The notes under the pieces are model-generated. The model did not search any database. It saw nothing but the letters and a program-made list of their open reading frames with translations, and was not told the origin of the DNA. Shown here in pieces: positions 15,562-22,868 of a DNA stretch of 31,497 nucleotides. How positions within the stretch are numbered: the stretch's first letter is position 1; each line of letters starts with the position of its first letter. Made by a program: the position numbers and the translations under genes. The stretch comes from Alphaproteobacteria bacterium UBA3768 (GTDB lineage Bacteria > Pseudomonadota > Alphaproteobacteria > CAAHEQ01 > UBA3637), in contig DFFU01000028.1 in assembly GCA_002372315.1 (NCBI GenBank), positions 1 through 31,497 of the forward strand, given 5' to 3'.

Positions 15562-16536
15562 TTATTTCTTTTTTATTTGCCGCCAATTTTTGACATTTTT
15601 TTTGTGCTCCGAATATGTTTCGGAAAATACATGGCCACCTTTACCATCCGCAACAAAATATAAATCATTTGTTTTCATAGGGTGTAAGACCGCATATAAT
15701 GATGCTCGCCCAGGGTTAGAAATAGGTGTTGGTGGTAGGCCATAAATCACATAAGTATTATAGGGACTTTTAAATTTTAAATCTTCATAAAGAACACGTT
15801 TTTTTTGGTCCACTTGTCCATTCGTGACGGCATAAATAACGGTTGGATCCGATTGCAAACGAATACCTTTTTTCATTCGGTTATAAAAAACAGAGGCAAT
15901 ATGTGCTTTTTCCCGATCAATTGAGGTTTCCTTTTCAACAATAGAGGCCATCACTAACGCCTGTTTTTTATCCTTTAAAGAAATACTTGTATCACGTCCT
16001 GCCCATAATTCATCCAATGTGGTAGTCATAGCATTTTTCATGCGTTCCAGCATTGCCTCCTTTGTATCGCCATAGGAATAATGATATGTATCTGGTAACA
16101 GGGCACCATTTTTAGGAAGGTGAGCAATCTGGCCCATGAGCCCTGTCATTTTTTCCATAATCCCCACAACCTGATCAGAGGTTAAACCTTCAGGAATTAC
16201 CAAACGCCGCACATAGGTTCTGCCACTTGTTAATATATGGGCAACCATTTTCATACTTGCATGCCGTGGAATAGAGTATTCACCAGTTTTTACATTCGTT
16301 CCTTGCCCCATAGCGCGTAATCCCAATTCAAAAACAGTAGGACTTTCAATGACACCTTCGTTGAACAAGCGCTGTGCAATATGTCGCAAAGGTTCCCCAG
16401 ATTGAACCAAAATTTCCGTTTGATACTCTAGTGGCCCTTCTGCAACAAACTGTTTATAGGTGGATAAAACACTACCCCCCATTAGGGAAACAACCACAAA
16501 AATCAATAAAAAATAAAGAAAAACTCTATGACGCAT
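15562..16536 (-). CDS. mltG: Endolytic murein transglycosylase MltG
   Basis: Cleaves nascent peptidoglycan strands in the periplasm, setting glycan length. 324 residues: one N-terminal membrane anchor (5-21), a LysM-like small domain, then the YceG catalytic domain with ALLPDTY (145-151), the catalytic glutamate E201 in ASIVEKET (198-204), LQSDPTVIYA (227-236) and GLPPTPISNPG. The start ATG at 16536 has AAAAGGT ahead and overlaps the fabF stop by 11 nt; 16 further in-frame residues upstream overlap fabF and are rejected. It is the last gene of acpP-fabF-mltG, an order typical of alphaproteobacteria, and is convergent with the infB operon. Confidence 0.93.
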   Translation of the reverse strand: MRHRVFLYFLLIFVVVSLMGGSVLSTYKQFVAEGPLEYQTEILVQSGEPLRHIAQRLFNEGVIESPTVFELGLRAMGQGTNVKTGEYSIPRHASMKMVAHILTSGRTYVRRLVIPEGLTSDQVVGIMEKMTGLMGQIAHLPKNGALLPDTYHYSYGDTKEAMLERMKNAMTTTLDELWAGRDTSISLKDKKQALVMASIVEKETSIDREKAHIASVFYNRMKKGIRLQSDPTVIYAVTNGQVDQKKRVLYEDLKFKSPYNTYVIYGLPPTPISNPGRASLYAVLHPMKTNDLYFVADGKGGHVFSETYSEHKKNVKNWRQIKKK

Positions 16537-17779
16537 TTGATACCTTTTTGAAAAGCAAACAAGCATTTGTGCCACCAAAACCAAATGAATTACTCAAAAC
16601 AACATTCACTTCTTTTTCTTGAGCAGTATTGGGAACCAAATTCATACCTTGAGCCTCTTGCTCTGGTTCATCCAAATTGATTGTTGGTGGAAGAAAATTG
16701 TTTTGCAGGGCCAAAATACTAAATACCGCTTCCACAGAGCCGGCCGCCCCCAGCATATGCCCAGTTAAAGACTTCGTTGATGAAAGTGCCACAGATGTTC
16801 CAAATAGTTCTTTGATTGCACGCAATTCCATCAAATCACCCGTTGGCGTTGAGGTTCCATGCGCATTTATATAATCTACATCCGATGGCAAAAGATTTGC
16901 ACTTTTCAGTGCCATTTTCATAGCCCGAAGAGCCCCTGTTCCACCTGGTGCTGTGATATGATAGGCATCCCCCGTCATACCGTAACCAGCAATTTCAGCA
17001 TAAATTTTGGCACCACGTGCTCTGGCGTGTTCATATTCCTCCAAAACCAAAGCCCCAGCACCTTCAGCCATCACAAATCCATCACGATTTTTATCCCATG
17101 GTCGTGATGCTTTTTCAGGGAAATCATTACGTGTTGATAATGCACGAAGTTGAGCAAAACCTGCCACTGCAGGTCGAACCAATGGTGCCTCAGCACTACC
17201 CGCCAACATCATATCTGCATAACCATCTTGAATTATACGAAGTGCTTCCCCTATGGCATGTGTCCCCGTTGCACAAGCTGTAGATACAGCTATATTTGGT
17301 CCTTGTAAGCCGTATTTAATAGATAAAAGTCCCGCCGCTTGGTTAATCATAATTGATGGAACAAAAAAAGGAGATACGCGTGTTGGACCTTTATCACGAA
17401 CAGTAAGAATCCCATCACAAAAACTTTGCGCTCCCCCCTGCCCAGAGCCAAAATAGACACCAAAACTGTTTTTTTCTGTGTCAGTTTGAGGAATAAAAGC
17501 ACAATCCTGCATTGCTTCTTGAGCTGCTGCAAATGCGTATAAAGCCACACGATCATAATGGCGTTGATCCTTTACAGAGGCAACTGTGTCAAAATCCAAT
17601 TCACCCGCATTTTTACCCAAAGGAATTTCCCCCGCAATTTGAACAGATAAATTTTCTGAATCAAAACGTGTAGCCCTTTTAATTCCAGAATGCCCCTCTT
17701 TTAGAGCCAATAAATTTGCCCTAACACCTGCTCCCAATGGGGAAACACAGCCCATTCCTGTAATAACAACGCGTCGCAT
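16526..17779 (-). CDS. fabF: 3-oxoacyl-[acyl-carrier-protein] synthase II
   Basis: Condenses acyl-ACP with malonyl-ACP in fatty acid elongation. 417 residues. The Cys-His-His triad is complete: C169 in AVSTACATG, H307 in NAHGTSTPTGD, H341 in SLTGHMLGAAG; the glycine-rich FGFGGTNA closes the C-terminus. The ATG at 17779 follows AAAGGAG; the frame is open for 15 more residues upstream but that part lies in the acpP-fabF hairpin. It follows acpP by 84 bases containing a terminator-like hairpin, so its expression is probably lower than that of acpP. Confidence 0.96.
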   Translation of the reverse strand: MRRVVITGMGCVSPLGAGVRANLLALKEGHSGIKRATRFDSENLSVQIAGEIPLGKNAGELDFDTVASVKDQRHYDRVALYAFAAAQEAMQDCAFIPQTDTEKNSFGVYFGSGQGGAQSFCDGILTVRDKGPTRVSPFFVPSIMINQAAGLLSIKYGLQGPNIAVSTACATGTHAIGEALRIIQDGYADMMLAGSAEAPLVRPAVAGFAQLRALSTRNDFPEKASRPWDKNRDGFVMAEGAGALVLEEYEHARARGAKIYAEIAGYGMTGDAYHITAPGGTGALRAMKMALKSANLLPSDVDYINAHGTSTPTGDLMELRAIKELFGTSVALSSTKSLTGHMLGAAGSVEAVFSILALQNNFLPPTINLDEPEQEAQGMNLVPNTAQEKEVNVVLSNSFGFGGTNACLLFKKVSNAS

Positions 17780-17792
17780 AAAATCTCCTTTT

Positions 17793-17841
17793 AAAAAAAG
17801 CGTTTCAGGTTTTTTGAAATGCAAAGAACCAAAAACGCTTT
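17793..17841 (-). terminator. Internal terminator/attenuator between acpP and fabF
   Basis: On the minus strand AAAGCGTTT pairs perfectly with AAACGCTTT (17833-17841 with 17797-17805), extended by an inner GGTT/AACC pair (17827-17830 with 17808-17811) and ending in a T run. Partial termination here would make more acpP than fabF mRNA (inference). Confidence 0.7.
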
Positions 17842-17863
17842 ATATGAATGAAAAATTTGTCAA

Positions 17864-18100
17864 TTAAACTTGCTTTTCGATAAAATCAACTGCATCTTTC
17901 ACCGTGCGAATTTTTTCCGCTGCATCATCAGGGATAGAACAACCAAACTCTTCTTCAAAAGCCATCACGAGTTCAACTGTATCCAAGCTGTCAGCACCCA
18001 GATCATCAATAAAACTGGCATTGTCTTGCACTTTATCCGCTTCAACACCCAAGTGTTCCACGATAATCTTTTTTACACGTTCAGCTACATTGTCTGTCAT
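17864..18100 (-). CDS. acpP: Acyl carrier protein
   Basis: Carries growing acyl chains on a phosphopantetheine arm. 78 residues, acidic, four-helix ACP pattern. The attachment serine is S38 in GADSLD. The ATG at 18100 follows AAAGGA; the longer in-frame reading (to 18139) lies in the leader. First gene of acpP-fabF-mltG. Confidence 0.97.
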   Translation of the reverse strand: MTDNVAERVKKIIVEHLGVEADKVQDNASFIDDLGADSLDTVELVMAFEEEFGCSIPDDAAEKIRTVKDAVDFIEKQV

Positions 18101-18189
18101 TTTTTTTCCTTTCTTCATCGCCATGAGCCTTACGACCAAAGGCGGTTGTTTAATTTAACAAGTCCCTTTTTTAAGGAACGAACGGGCGA

Positions 18190-18218
18190 AGTTTAGCACA
18201 AAATACATTTGCTTGCAA
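18190..18218 (-). promoter_or_regulatory. Promoter of acpP-fabF-mltG
   Basis: On the minus strand TTGCAA, 17 bases, TAAACT. The leader to the acpP start is about 80 nt and includes a possible small hairpin near 18165-18182. Confidence 0.6.
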
Positions 18219-18264
18219 GTTTTTTTTATTTTTTTTATAAGTAATTGTTTTTTTAATAAAAAGT

Positions 18265-18291
18265 GGGATCGTTCTGTTGCTAGGTGATCCC
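18265..18291 (-). terminator. Putative ssrA terminator hairpin
   Basis: GGGATC (18286-18291 on the minus strand) pairs with GATCCC (18265-18270) with a 15-nt loop, followed by ACTTTTT. Confidence 0.5.
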
Positions 18292-18564
18292 CACCCCCCA
18301 CCCAAGCGTACAAATAGCTATGGGAATTAAGTTGTTGCGTTAGACGCTACTAAGCGGCCATTGCAACAGGTGCAAAATTATCGTTTGCATCTATTTTTTT
18401 CAGCGCGATAACGGTGCTACCATACCGGATACAAGATTCAGTCCTTACTATGCGTGTCGAAGCTGTTTCGCCCCCGTATGAATGGTGGAGGCGTCGGGTA
18501 CTGCCCCCGAGTCCACAACATCTATGCCACTGACCGTTTAGCATCATAGTTATCCAATGATAAC
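18265..18564 (-). ncRNA. ssrA: tmRNA, circularly permuted two-piece form
   Basis: Rescues stalled ribosomes by trans-translation. On the minus strand the order is acceptor piece first, then coding piece, as in alphaproteobacteria. The acceptor piece has a T stem TCGGG/CCCGA with loop GGCAGTA, and CGCCTCC plus ACCA ending at 18483. After only seven bases (18476-18482) the coding piece begins with GGGGGCG at 18475, which pairs with CGCCTCC to give the G3-T70 pair read by alanyl-tRNA synthetase. The tag frame 18388-18350 encodes ANDNFAPVAMAA and a TAG stop. The 5' limit is the predicted transcription start, next to a hairpin (18549-18564); the 3' limit is a GGGATC/GATCCC hairpin. Mature ends inside these limits are not known. 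Confidence 0.93.
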
Positions 18565-18570
18565 ATTGTT

Positions 18571-18598
18571 ATTATAGCATATTTTTTTTAAATATCAA
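18571..18598 (-). promoter_or_regulatory. ssrA promoter
   Basis: On the minus strand TTGATA, 16 bases, a perfect TATAAT; transcription would begin near 18564. Confidence 0.75.
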
Positions 18599-18606
18599 GC
18601 AAAAAT

Positions 18607-18615
18607 CCCCCCCCC
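18607..18615. repeat. Homopolymer of nine C's between divergent promoters
   Basis: A C9 run in very AT-rich surroundings, between the ssrA promoter and the plus-strand promoter at 18657. Its first C's can pair with AGGGG at 18626-18630. Such runs can slip during replication. Confidence 0.6.
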
Positions 18616-18656
18616 TTTCGCTTTTAGGGGATATCAGCACTCTAAAAAAAAACCTC

Positions 18657-18685
18657 TTGACAAATAAAATAGAAAATCATATAAT
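18657..18685 (+). promoter_or_regulatory. Perfect sigma-70 promoter
   Basis: TTGACA at 18657-18662, a 17-base spacer, TATAAT at 18680-18685. It drives the leader/small RNA region 18692-18843 and, through it, probably the 552-residue gene. Confidence 0.85.
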
Positions 18686-18706
18686 TTTAACACTATGATA
18701 AAGAGT

Positions 18707-18778
18707 ATGAACTTTTTTGGTTTTAATTATTCTTCTTTGTGGTTGTTGTTGAGCCCAAAGGAGAGCTTTTTGTTGTAG
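18707..18778 (+). CDS. Possible 23-residue leader peptide
   Basis: Short ORF starting 15 nt after the predicted transcription start. It encodes 23 residues with four Phe, six Leu and one Trp, including LWLLL. AAAGAG lies only one base before the ATG, too close for efficient initiation, so translation is doubtful. Confidence 0.25.
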   Translation: MNFFGFNYSSLWLLLSPKESFLL

Positions 18779-18815
18779 TTTATTAGAAATCTTTTAAATA
18801 AAAAACAAAAAAAGG

Positions 18816-18843
18816 CTCTTTCATTTTGAAAGGGTATTTTTTT
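18816..18843 (+). terminator. Intrinsic terminator upstream of the 552-residue gene
   Basis: CTCTTTC (18816-18822) pairs with GAAAGGG (18828-18834), one G-T pair, followed by TA and a run of seven T's. It lies after the only visible promoter and before the gene at 18870. Confidence 0.65.
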
Positions 18844-18869
18844 ATAATGAAAGGAAATATAAAAATAAA

Positions 18870-20528
18870 ATGTCAAGTGATACAGAAGTTTTAAAAGCAT
18901 TACCTGTTTTACAAAAAATATGGAATACCCCTACTTTATCGGATTATTTCAAAAATACAGTTAATCCTTTGGTTCAAATAGAGGATACGCCCGAAAAAGA
19001 AATGATGGTAACCGTTATCCAGAAAGAAGCAGAAAACTTATATGGCAAAGATACTGCCCTAAATGTTTGCAATCAGATCCGTCACTTCCCTGTTGTTGAA
19101 ACAGGCACACATTTGGCATTTTTACGTGATTATGATAATTTACAAAAAAATGATTTACGTGCACGACTCAATCAAAATGTTTTGATTTCCAGCGCCTTAA
19201 TGCTGCACATGGGACAAAAATATCATATTGGCATTTACGGCAGTAATGTCAATTTAAATCATCCCTGTGGTGGTGGATATATTCAATTAGGAGATGATAT
19301 TTTTCCCATTTCTTCACTCAGAAACATTGGGCAATTTTGCTTGTATGATGCCAAAGGTACAGAAAAAAATTATTTTAATGATTCCTTACTTTTGACCGCC
19401 AAATTGAAAATGCTCAATGAAGTTTTAACAGATAATATCATCAATAAAACGCCCACACCCCATAAAGAAGTATTGGCAAAAACAAAAAAAATAATTGATC
19501 GCTTACTGGATCCTGTTAAAGATGGAAAAATCAATTATGAAATCGTTCAAAAATCATATAATTCTCTAAATACCCACAACCGTGAATCTATTCAATCAGC
19601 AATGTTATATTTATCAGCAGAAGCCTATAAAAAATATGGCTATACTTTTTCTGATGTGAACAAACAATATCAAGAGCTCGCCGATATTTTTGGAAAGAAA
19701 GATTTAAAGTTGCCAGATCAGGTAGCCTTAGTTCAATCCAAAACCATCAACAAAGCCTTAGAGGGGACAGGTATTCAACACGTTTCTATTGATGCCGTTG
19801 AAGTTGTCCGCCAATTTTTAATTTCTGAACTAGAAAATAAAGACAGTTTATGGTATAAAGTTTTCAATAATCCCAAGCACTTTGAACAAATGCAAAAAAC
19901 TTTTATTGGTATTCGCGGTAGTTGGAAGGAAAATGAATCCCCCTTTGATTATGTTGTCAAGGATAAGGGTTTTTCAAAATGCACCTCACTACCTTTAAAG
20001 GCCATTGAACATACTCCAGAAAATCTCTTACCCTTATTAAAAGATAAAAAGATTATTCCATCCAGTGGGTTAATTGTTTTAGCTTTTCAAAGTGCAGGGC
20101 TCATGGCCCATGGTGGATTTTTTCAAACAACCTATGCCGATAAAATAAAGAATCGTTTCACACACTTTTTACAAAACATTGGTGAAGTGAGAAGAGCAGA
20201 AAATTTACAAAAATTGCCTGTAGATATGGCTTTACTTTCTTTGGCTGTTCAAACAGATAAAAATGGTAAACCCATGAAATTATCTGAAATATCTAGAATG
20301 TCCCCAGAAAAGAAAAAAGAGTTAATAGAAAGAATACCGGAATATCCTTCCTGTCAAGCAGTTGTCAATGCATTACCAACACTTAAACAGTATTTGGATA
20401 CCACAGCCCCTGGATATGTTCAAACAGAGGCAGCCAACAATAGTCCCCCACAATTGGTATGTCATCATGGTAAAATACCTCAGACACTTTCAAACATCAA
20501 AGATCATCATTATGCGAGGTCAGCATGA
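18870..20528 (+). CDS. Unrecognised 552-residue protein, coupled to a VanX-type dipeptidase
   Basis: I do not recognise a family. No signal peptide or convincing membrane span, so probably cytoplasmic. The N-terminal third contains two clusters that look like active-site or binding loops: GTHLAFLRDYDNL (about 89-101) and LNHPCGGGYIQLGDDIFPI (about 129-147). The C-terminal third has SSGLIVLAFQSAGLMAHGGFF (about 393-413). The middle is helical and lysine-rich. The start at 18870 has AAAGGA about 14 bases ahead, a long gap. The stop codon overlaps the next ATG (ATGA), so the two proteins are made together; a role linked to D-Ala-D-Ala or another dipeptide is an inference from that neighbour only. 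Confidence 0.75.
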   Translation: MSSDTEVLKALPVLQKIWNTPTLSDYFKNTVNPLVQIEDTPEKEMMVTVIQKEAENLYGKDTALNVCNQIRHFPVVETGTHLAFLRDYDNLQKNDLRARLNQNVLISSALMLHMGQKYHIGIYGSNVNLNHPCGGGYIQLGDDIFPISSLRNIGQFCLYDAKGTEKNYFNDSLLLTAKLKMLNEVLTDNIINKTPTPHKEVLAKTKKIIDRLLDPVKDGKINYEIVQKSYNSLNTHNRESIQSAMLYLSAEAYKKYGYTFSDVNKQYQELADIFGKKDLKLPDQVALVQSKTINKALEGTGIQHVSIDAVEVVRQFLISELENKDSLWYKVFNNPKHFEQMQKTFIGIRGSWKENESPFDYVVKDKGFSKCTSLPLKAIEHTPENLLPLLKDKKIIPSSGLIVLAFQSAGLMAHGGFFQTTYADKIKNRFTHFLQNIGEVRRAENLQKLPVDMALLSLAVQTDKNGKPMKLSEISRMSPEKKKELIERIPEYPSCQAVVNALPTLKQYLDTTAPGYVQTEAANNSPPQLVCHHGKIPQTLSNIKDHHYARSA

Positions 20529-21139
20529 TTTTAAAACGTATTGAATCAACCTTTATTAAATCAAATCTTTTATATGCTACCCAAAATAATTCTTTTTATC
20601 GGGATATGTATTCAGCCTTTGGACTAAAAGAGGCTTTGGTTCACCCTGAACTTTATGAAAGATTGATAAAATTGGAAGAGGTATTAAAGGAAAAAGAGTT
20701 GATTTTAATGATCTATGATGCCTTTAGACCTGTAAGTGTGCAAAAATTTATGTATGAAACAGCACCTGATTACATGAAGCCCTATATTGCCCCACCACCT
20801 CAACCAGATTCCAAACGGGGATTTCATCCACGAGGGGTGGCTATCGATTGCTATTTAACGAACAAAATGGGCGAGATGTTAGACTTTCCAACAGAACCGG
20901 ATGCTTTTTATCCAGATTATGAAAAAGATCCGAATTATCCCCAATACCTTAAAAGATGTCATAGGGATTATAATGGTTCAGAGATTACTGAGGAACAAAA
21001 AAGAAATCGTTCATTATTAGAAGAGCTGATGACTTCTGTTGGGTTAGAAGGACTTCCCCACGAATGGTGGCATTTTAACCTGCCAAATGCATGGGAATAT
21101 CCGTTGATTGAATCATTGGAAGATGTGGAAATTGAATAA
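20525..21139 (+). CDS. D-alanyl-D-alanine dipeptidase (VanX/DdpX family, peptidase M15D)
   Basis: Zinc dipeptidase that splits D-Ala-D-Ala. 204 residues. Family motifs are all present: YDAFRP (64-69) with the transition-state arginine R68, zinc ligands H101 and D108 in FHPRGVAID, and EWWHF with the catalytic E180 and third zinc ligand H183. The usual SxHxxG serine is a glycine here (GFH). No signal peptide, so it acts in the cytoplasm, where the family serves either glycopeptide resistance or recycling of D-Ala-D-Ala as nutrient. No vanH/vanA genes are nearby, so resistance is unlikely. It overlaps the 552-residue gene by four bases. Confidence 0.9.
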   Translation: MILKRIESTFIKSNLLYATQNNSFYRDMYSAFGLKEALVHPELYERLIKLEEVLKEKELILMIYDAFRPVSVQKFMYETAPDYMKPYIAPPPQPDSKRGFHPRGVAIDCYLTNKMGEMLDFPTEPDAFYPDYEKDPNYPQYLKRCHRDYNGSEITEEQKRNRSLLEELMTSVGLEGLPHEWWHFNLPNAWEYPLIESLEDVEIE

Positions 21140-21420
21140 ATCTATTTAACAATTCTGATTTTTCATACTTTTCGCCCACATAGGCAACAATGATTTCGGC
21201 ATCAGTTTTTTTCTGTACTTTTACCATTATATCAGGTATCCAAAAATTCCAAATGTGCTCTTTGGTTTTAGGGGTAGAACACCACCTTTATCTGAGAGAA
21301 GCATCCATTCAGCCTGTGCAGATATGCTTACCCCCATTGACTTTTCATCAACAATATGATACTTTTTCTCACAAGGGTGGAAGTTTTTTTGATACACAAT
21401 TCCGTCCCGTCTGAAAAGTT
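21140..21420 (-). pseudogene. Possible decayed gene remnant (weak glycoside hydrolase family 3 resemblance)
   Basis: This 299-base gap has no intact gene. On the minus strand, codons from about 21417 to 21230 read through AEWMLLSDKGGVLPLKPKS and FGIFG before a stop, which resembles the 'LLKN.g.LPLk...iaviG' stretch of GH3 enzymes. In another frame, from an ATG near 21226, TDAEIIVAYVGEKYEKSELLN resembles the later 'aDvvivvvGe' strand. The intervening family sequence would be missing. Both matches are from memory and short, so this may be chance. Confidence 0.25.
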
Positions 21421-21438
21421 ATTTAGTGGAAAAATGTA

Positions 21439-21828
21439 ATGAAAAAATTTTTATTAATTATTTTACTGGCAATAATATTTTTAATGGAGAATCAAGCGAT
21501 GGCTATTACAGTCAATATCTATTATACGGGTGAAAATGGGAATGCCCGAAAGTTTGCCGAGGAAATGGAACAAAGTGGAACGGTTGCGGCTATTCGCGCC
21601 GAAGAAGGTAATAAAAAATACGAATACTTTTATCCCAAAAATGACCCAGAAACAGTGTTGTTGATTGACAGCTGGGAAAGCCAAGAAGCCATAGATAAAC
21701 ACCACGCAACCCCAATGATGAATAAAATTACGGAACTGCGCAACAAATATGATTTACATATGCGTGTGGAACGCTTTATTGAGGATGAAACAATCCCTGA
21801 GCAGGATCAAAACTTTATCAGGAAATAA
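21439..21828 (+). CDS. Exported antibiotic-biosynthesis-monooxygenase (ABM) domain protein
   Basis: 129 residues: a signal peptide (hydrophobic 4-15, likely cleavage after AMA at 22) and an ABM-type dimeric alpha-beta barrel. The family pattern is seen in GNARKFAEEMEQSG...EGNKKYEYFYPKNDPETVLLIDSWESQEAIDKHHATPMM. YgiN-like members act on quinols; others bind heme. Export to the periplasm is unusual for the family. First gene of a four-gene operon with no clear promoter; TTGACT-N17-TACTTT at 21340-21368 is a weak candidate. Confidence 0.8.
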   Translation: MKKFLLIILLAIIFLMENQAMAITVNIYYTGENGNARKFAEEMEQSGTVAAIRAEEGNKKYEYFYPKNDPETVLLIDSWESQEAIDKHHATPMMNKITELRNKYDLHMRVERFIEDETIPEQDQNFIRK

Positions 21829-21840
21829 TCGGGAGGAAAT

Positions 21841-22857
21841 ATGAAAAGGTTTTTATCAATCATCTTAATGACAACAGTACTTTTAACAGGAGGTCAAACA
21901 ATGGCAAAAGCTTTAAATGCGGAACAAGAATCTATTGCAGAAGTGGCGGCCTATGCGGCCAGAGGTAACCAAGAAGGATTAAAAAAAGCCCTTATCAAAG
22001 GACTGGATAATAAAGTTCCTGTGAATACTTTCAAGGAAATCTTGGTGCAATCTTATGCTTATTGCGGATTTCCACGTTCTTTAAATGCACTTTCCACTTT
22101 AATGCAAGTGGTGAATGAACGGGACAACAAAGATGAATTAGGCAAAGAACCATCAGCCAAACCTCAAGGTGAAGCGTTAACTTATGGCACAGAAAATCAA
22201 ACAAAATTAGTGGGAAATCCTGTTAAAGGGAAACTGTTTGACTTTGCCCCTGCCATTGATGAATACTTGAAAGCCCACTTGTTTGGAGATATCTTTGCCA
22301 GAGATAATGTGGATTGGAAAACTCGTGAATTGGCAACGATTGCGATGCTTGCCGCCCGAGATGGTGTAGAAAGCCAATTGGATGCCCATATCAACATTGG
22401 AAAACATAATGGTTTGACAGATGAAGAAGTGGCTCAAATCAAAACAATTGCCGATAAAACAGGAAATGACAGCCTGTTGTTTGGTTTTGGAGAAGAAAAT
22501 CCCTATGGTAAATACTTTACGGGGAAAAGTTATTTGAAGCCGATTACCACAACAAATGGCGTGCCGATGTATAATGTCACCTTTGAACCGAGATGCCGCA
22601 ACAACTGGCACATTCACCACAAAGGCGGACAAATTTTGCTTGTGACTCAAGGACGCGGATATTATCAAGAATGGGGTAAACCCGCTCAGGAACTTCACCC
22701 AGGTGATGTTGTAAATATTCCGCCCGAAACAAAGCATTGGCATGGGGCGGCAAAAGACAGTTGGTTTACACATATTGCGGTAGAAGTGCCGGCAAAAGAC
22801 GGTTCAAACGAATGGTTAGAACGTGTATCTGATGAAGAATATAACAAATTAAAATAA
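21841..22857 (+). CDS. Exported carboxymuconolactone decarboxylase-like / cupin fusion
   Basis: 338 residues: signal peptide (likely cleavage near 23), then two CMD/AhpD-like helical halves (about 30-95, with C75, and 140-205, with RELATIAMLAARDG), then a C-terminal cupin barrel (about 243-318). The cupin metal ligands are visible: H257 and H259 in WHIHHKGGQ, Q264, and H299 or H301 in KHWHGA. The second CMD half lacks the usual CxxxH/CxxC cysteines, so AhpD-type thiol peroxidase activity is doubtful. Fusions of this type occur in many gut bacteria next to flavodoxins and reductases; substrate unknown. GGGAGG lies before the start; 12 bases after the ABM gene. Confidence 0.88.
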   Translation: MKRFLSIILMTTVLLTGGQTMAKALNAEQESIAEVAAYAARGNQEGLKKALIKGLDNKVPVNTFKEILVQSYAYCGFPRSLNALSTLMQVVNERDNKDELGKEPSAKPQGEALTYGTENQTKLVGNPVKGKLFDFAPAIDEYLKAHLFGDIFARDNVDWKTRELATIAMLAARDGVESQLDAHINIGKHNGLTDEEVAQIKTIADKTGNDSLLFGFGEENPYGKYFTGKSYLKPITTTNGVPMYNVTFEPRCRNNWHIHHKGGQILLVTQGRGYYQEWGKPAQELHPGDVVNIPPETKHWHGAAKDSWFTHIAVEVPAKDGSNEWLERVSDEEYNKLK

Positions 22858-22868
22858 AGGAGATTGAT

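Larger units (their letters stand above)
18692..18843 (+). ncRNA. Leader RNA or small RNA with terminator
   Basis: About 150 nt between a perfect promoter and an intrinsic terminator. It contains a 23-codon frame (18707-18778) rich in Leu and Phe with three consecutive TTG codons, but only a poor ribosome site. GAGCC (18751-18755) and GGAGAGC (18760-18766) can each pair with the 5' arm of the terminator (18814-18821), an arrangement like an antiterminator. So it may be an attenuation leader for the next gene or an independent small RNA; sequence alone does not decide. Confidence 0.45.

Noticed and set aside
18350..18547. 65-residue minus-strand ORF
   Set aside because: It is the tmRNA gene read as protein; its last 12 residues are the proteolysis tag.
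20525..21139. VanX-like gene as a glycopeptide-resistance determinant
   Set aside because: No vanH, ligase or sensor genes nearby, and a Gram-negative envelope is expected; a catabolic or recycling role is more likely.
21190..21414. 74-residue plus-strand ORF between the dipeptidase and redox operon
   Set aside because: No ribosome site, and low-complexity, Phe/Gln/His-rich composition typical of an antisense shadow; the minus strand reads more like protein.
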